Positions 4,975 to 6,684 of a stretch of DNA of 6,684 bases are shown here, piece by piece. Source of the DNA: Endomicrobium sp. GTDB lineage: Bacteria; Elusimicrobiota; Endomicrobiia; Endomicrobiales; Endomicrobiaceae. The stretch spans positions 1 to 6,684 of the forward strand of contig JAIRSP010000030.1 of assembly GCA_031255375.1 (NCBI GenBank), given 5' to 3'. The position numbers and the translations under genes were made by a program. Positions within the stretch are counted from its first letter, which is position 1. The number at the start of each line of letters is the position of its first letter. The notes under the pieces were generated by a model that had not been told where the DNA came from, ran no database searches, and saw only the letters and a list, made by a program, of their open reading frames with translations.

Positions 4975-6684
4975 TCATTTATTTACATTTTTATCTAATA
5001 TTTTATCAGCTATATGTTTTGGAATTTCTTCGTAATGCGAAGGCTCCATTGTATAATTTCCTCTTCCTTGAGTAAGAGAACGAAGCGAAGTAGAATATCC
5101 AAACATCTCAGCGAGTGGAGTATTCGATCTAATATATTGTATCTTATTTTTTGATTCCATATTTATAATTTTTCCACGTCTAGAATTTAAGTCACCGATT
5201 ACATCACCCATATATTCTTCTGGAACAATAATTTCTGTTTTCATTATTGGCTCCAAAATTATAGGACTTGCTTTTCTACACGCGTCTTTAAATGCCATAG
5301 AACCAGCAATTTTAAATGCCATTTCCGAAGAATCAACTTCATGAAAAGAGCCATCGATAACAGTTACTTTAACATCAACAACGGGATACCCAGCCAAAAC
5401 ACCGGAGGTCATTGCTTCTTTAATCCCCTTATCTATAGCAGGTATATATTCCCTTGGGACAACGCCACCGACTATTTTATTCACAAATTCATATCCCTTT
5501 CCATGACCCTGTGGTTCAACTGTAAGGACAACATGCCCATATTGCCCTCTTCCACCGGTTTGTCTTATATATTTTGCCTCAGACTCGCATAACTTTTTAA
5601 TTGTTTCCCTATATGCCACCTGAGGTCTTCCAACGTTTGCCTTCACATTAAATTCTCTCTTCATTCTATCAACAATAATTTCCAAATGCAGCTCACCCAT
5701 GCCAGCTATAATAGTTTGGCCTGTTTCGTTGTCCACTTTAACTCTAAACGTTGGGTCCTCTTCGGAAAGTCTATTCAAAGCCACGCCAAGCTTTTCTTCA
5801 TCTGCTTTTGATTTAGGTTCAACAGCAACATCGATAACCGGATCTGGAAAATCCATTGACTCAAGTAATATTGGATCACTCTCATCACATAGCGTATCTC
5901 CAGTACTTGTATTTTTTAAACCTACTGCAGCAGCAATATCGCCAACTGAAACGCTTTTTATTTCTTCTCTGTTATTTGAATGCATTCTAACTATACGAGA
6001 AATTCTTTCTCTTATATTTTTCACAGAATTATAAACATAAGATCCACTTTCCAATGTCCCTGAATATACTCTAAAATATGTAAGTTTTCCTATATATGGA
6101 TCAGCTTGAATTTTAAATGCTAACGCACTAAAAGATGCATTAAAATCAATTTTTTTGATATTTGTTTTTTTTGTTTCTATATCAATACAGCTAAACACAT
6201 TTCTATCAAGCGGAGATGGAAGATAATCGCAAATTGCATCAAGCATTGGCTGTATTCCTTTATTCTTAAAAGCCGTACCACATAACACTGGAATTAATTT
6301 CATTTTGATAGTTGCACATCTAATAGCCTGTTTTATCTGTGCAATACTTGATGCTTTATTTTCCATAAAATTATTCATTACGTCATCGCTATAGTCAGCT
6401 ATAAGCTCTATCATTCTATTATGCATATACTGTGCTTTTTTTTTAAATTCATCCGGAATATCTATTATATTAAATTTTGCGCCAAGTCCTTCTTCTGTCC
6501 AAATATATGCTTTCATTGTTACTAAATCAATAACTCCTTGAAAATTTGACTCTGAACCTATAGGAATTTGTATTGGAAGAGGATTTGCTCCAAGTTTTTC
6601 TTTTATATCATCAACAACCATAAAAAAATCTGCGCCAATCTTATCCATTTTATTTGAAAAAACAATCCTTGGAACTTCATATTT
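4975..6684 (-). CDS. fusA: Elongation factor G, C-terminal ~80% (5' end beyond window)
   Basis: EF-G is the GTPase that drives ribosomal translocation and, with RRF, recycling. The frame is open to the right edge, giving 569 residues; about 130 residues including the P-loop lie outside. The visible part starts with [18 protein letters not shown], the G4 motif NKMD, so the ATG at 6648 inside it is not the start. CGTAFKNKG is the G5 region. Domain II and III blocks follow ([51 protein letters not shown]). Domain IV has [14 protein letters not shown], and domain V ends with [10 protein letters not shown] and [20 protein letters not shown]. It is a normal EF-G with no gaps. The stop TGA is 15 nt before tuf, the standard str-operon order. 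Confidence 0.98.
   Translation of the reverse strand, partial: KYEVPRIVFSNKMDKIGADFFMVVDDIKEKLGANPLPIQIPIGSESNFQGVIDLVTMKAYIWTEEGLGAKFNIIDIPDEFKKKAQYMHNRMIELIADYSDDVMNNFMENKASSIAQIKQAIRCATIKMKLIPVLCGTAFKNKGIQPMLDAICDYLPSPLDRNVFSCIDIETKKTNIKKIDFNASFSALAFKIQADPYIGKLTYFRVYSGTLESGSYVYNSVKNIRERISRIVRMHSNNREEIKSVSVGDIAAAVGLKNTSTGDTLCDESDPILLESMDFPDPVIDVAVEPKSKADEEKLGVALNRLSEEDPTFRVKVDNETGQTIIAGMGELHLEIIVDRMKREFNVKANVGRPQVAYRETIKKLCESEAKYIRQTGGRGQYGHVVLTVEPQGHGKGYEFVNKIVGGVVPREYIPAIDKGIKEAMTSGVLAGYPVVDVKVTVIDGSFHEVDSSEMAFKIAGSMAFKDACRKASPIILEPIMKTEIIVPEEYMGDVIGDLNSRRGKIINMESKNKIQYIRSNTPLAEMFGYSTSLRSLTQGRGNYTMEPSHYEEIPKHIADKILDKNVNK

Noticed and set aside
5699..6034. 111-codon open frame on the plus strand opposite fusA
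   Set aside because: Antisense shadow within conserved EF-G domains; Ser/Thr-rich translation without recognisable motifs.
1..6684. A novel defence, mobile or biosynthetic system
   Set aside because: All coding sequence except the S10 stump is assigned to intact or edge-cut core translation, transcription and secretion genes; no inverted terminal repeats, integrase, transposase or CRISPR-like arrays were seen.

Overview
The window is an AT-rich (roughly 30% GC by eye) bacterial chromosome segment. Every gene I can support lies on the minus strand, so transcription runs from high to low coordinates. The genetic code is standard: TAA, TAG and TGA all serve as stops, Trp is TGG, and the tRNA-Trp has anticodon CCA. 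Protein motifs are clearly bacterial. The lineage cannot be fixed from this window. The AT bias, gene order and an unusual EF-Tu switch I region would fit an Elusimicrobiota/Endomicrobium-like or similar low-GC host-associated bacterium, but that is only a guess.

Layout in the direction of transcription: fusA (EF-G; its first ~130 codons lie beyond the right edge, 6684-4975); tuf (EF-Tu, 4959-3760); a 37-codon ORF that is the N-terminal end of ribosomal protein S10 (rpsJ remnant, 3723-3610); rpmG (L33, 3604-3452, 50 aa); tRNA-Trp (3445-3374); secE (start uncertain, 3355-3155); nusG (3069-2533); rplK (L11, 2468-2034); rplA (L1, 1986-1315). A Rho-independent terminator follows at 1231-1207. A noncoding stretch of about 300 bases, holding a candidate promoter and a 7-bp tandem repeat, comes next. 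Then nusA begins at 901 and runs off the left edge with 300 codons visible.

The fusA-to-rplA genes are closely spaced (6-85 nt gaps), nearly all have Shine-Dalgarno sequences, and they read as one translation/transcription operon. It supplies two elongation factors, ribosomal proteins of the GTPase-associated and L1 stalk regions, the SecYEG subunit SecE, and the elongation factor NusG. The tRNA in the middle must be cut out, splitting the transcript. nusA, after the terminator, is probably a separate unit with a long leader.

The most notable points are: (1) the S10 N-terminal remnant at the joint between the str-type order (fusA-tuf-rpsJ) and the rpmG-trnW-secE-nusG-rplKA order, which looks like the scar of an operon fusion; (2) EF-Tu with a 5-residue longer, non-canonical switch I region; (3) the operon ending at rplA with a terminator instead of continuing to rplJ-rplL-rpoBC; (4) SecE lacking a normal start codon. 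I saw no mobile element, CRISPR array or defence system.
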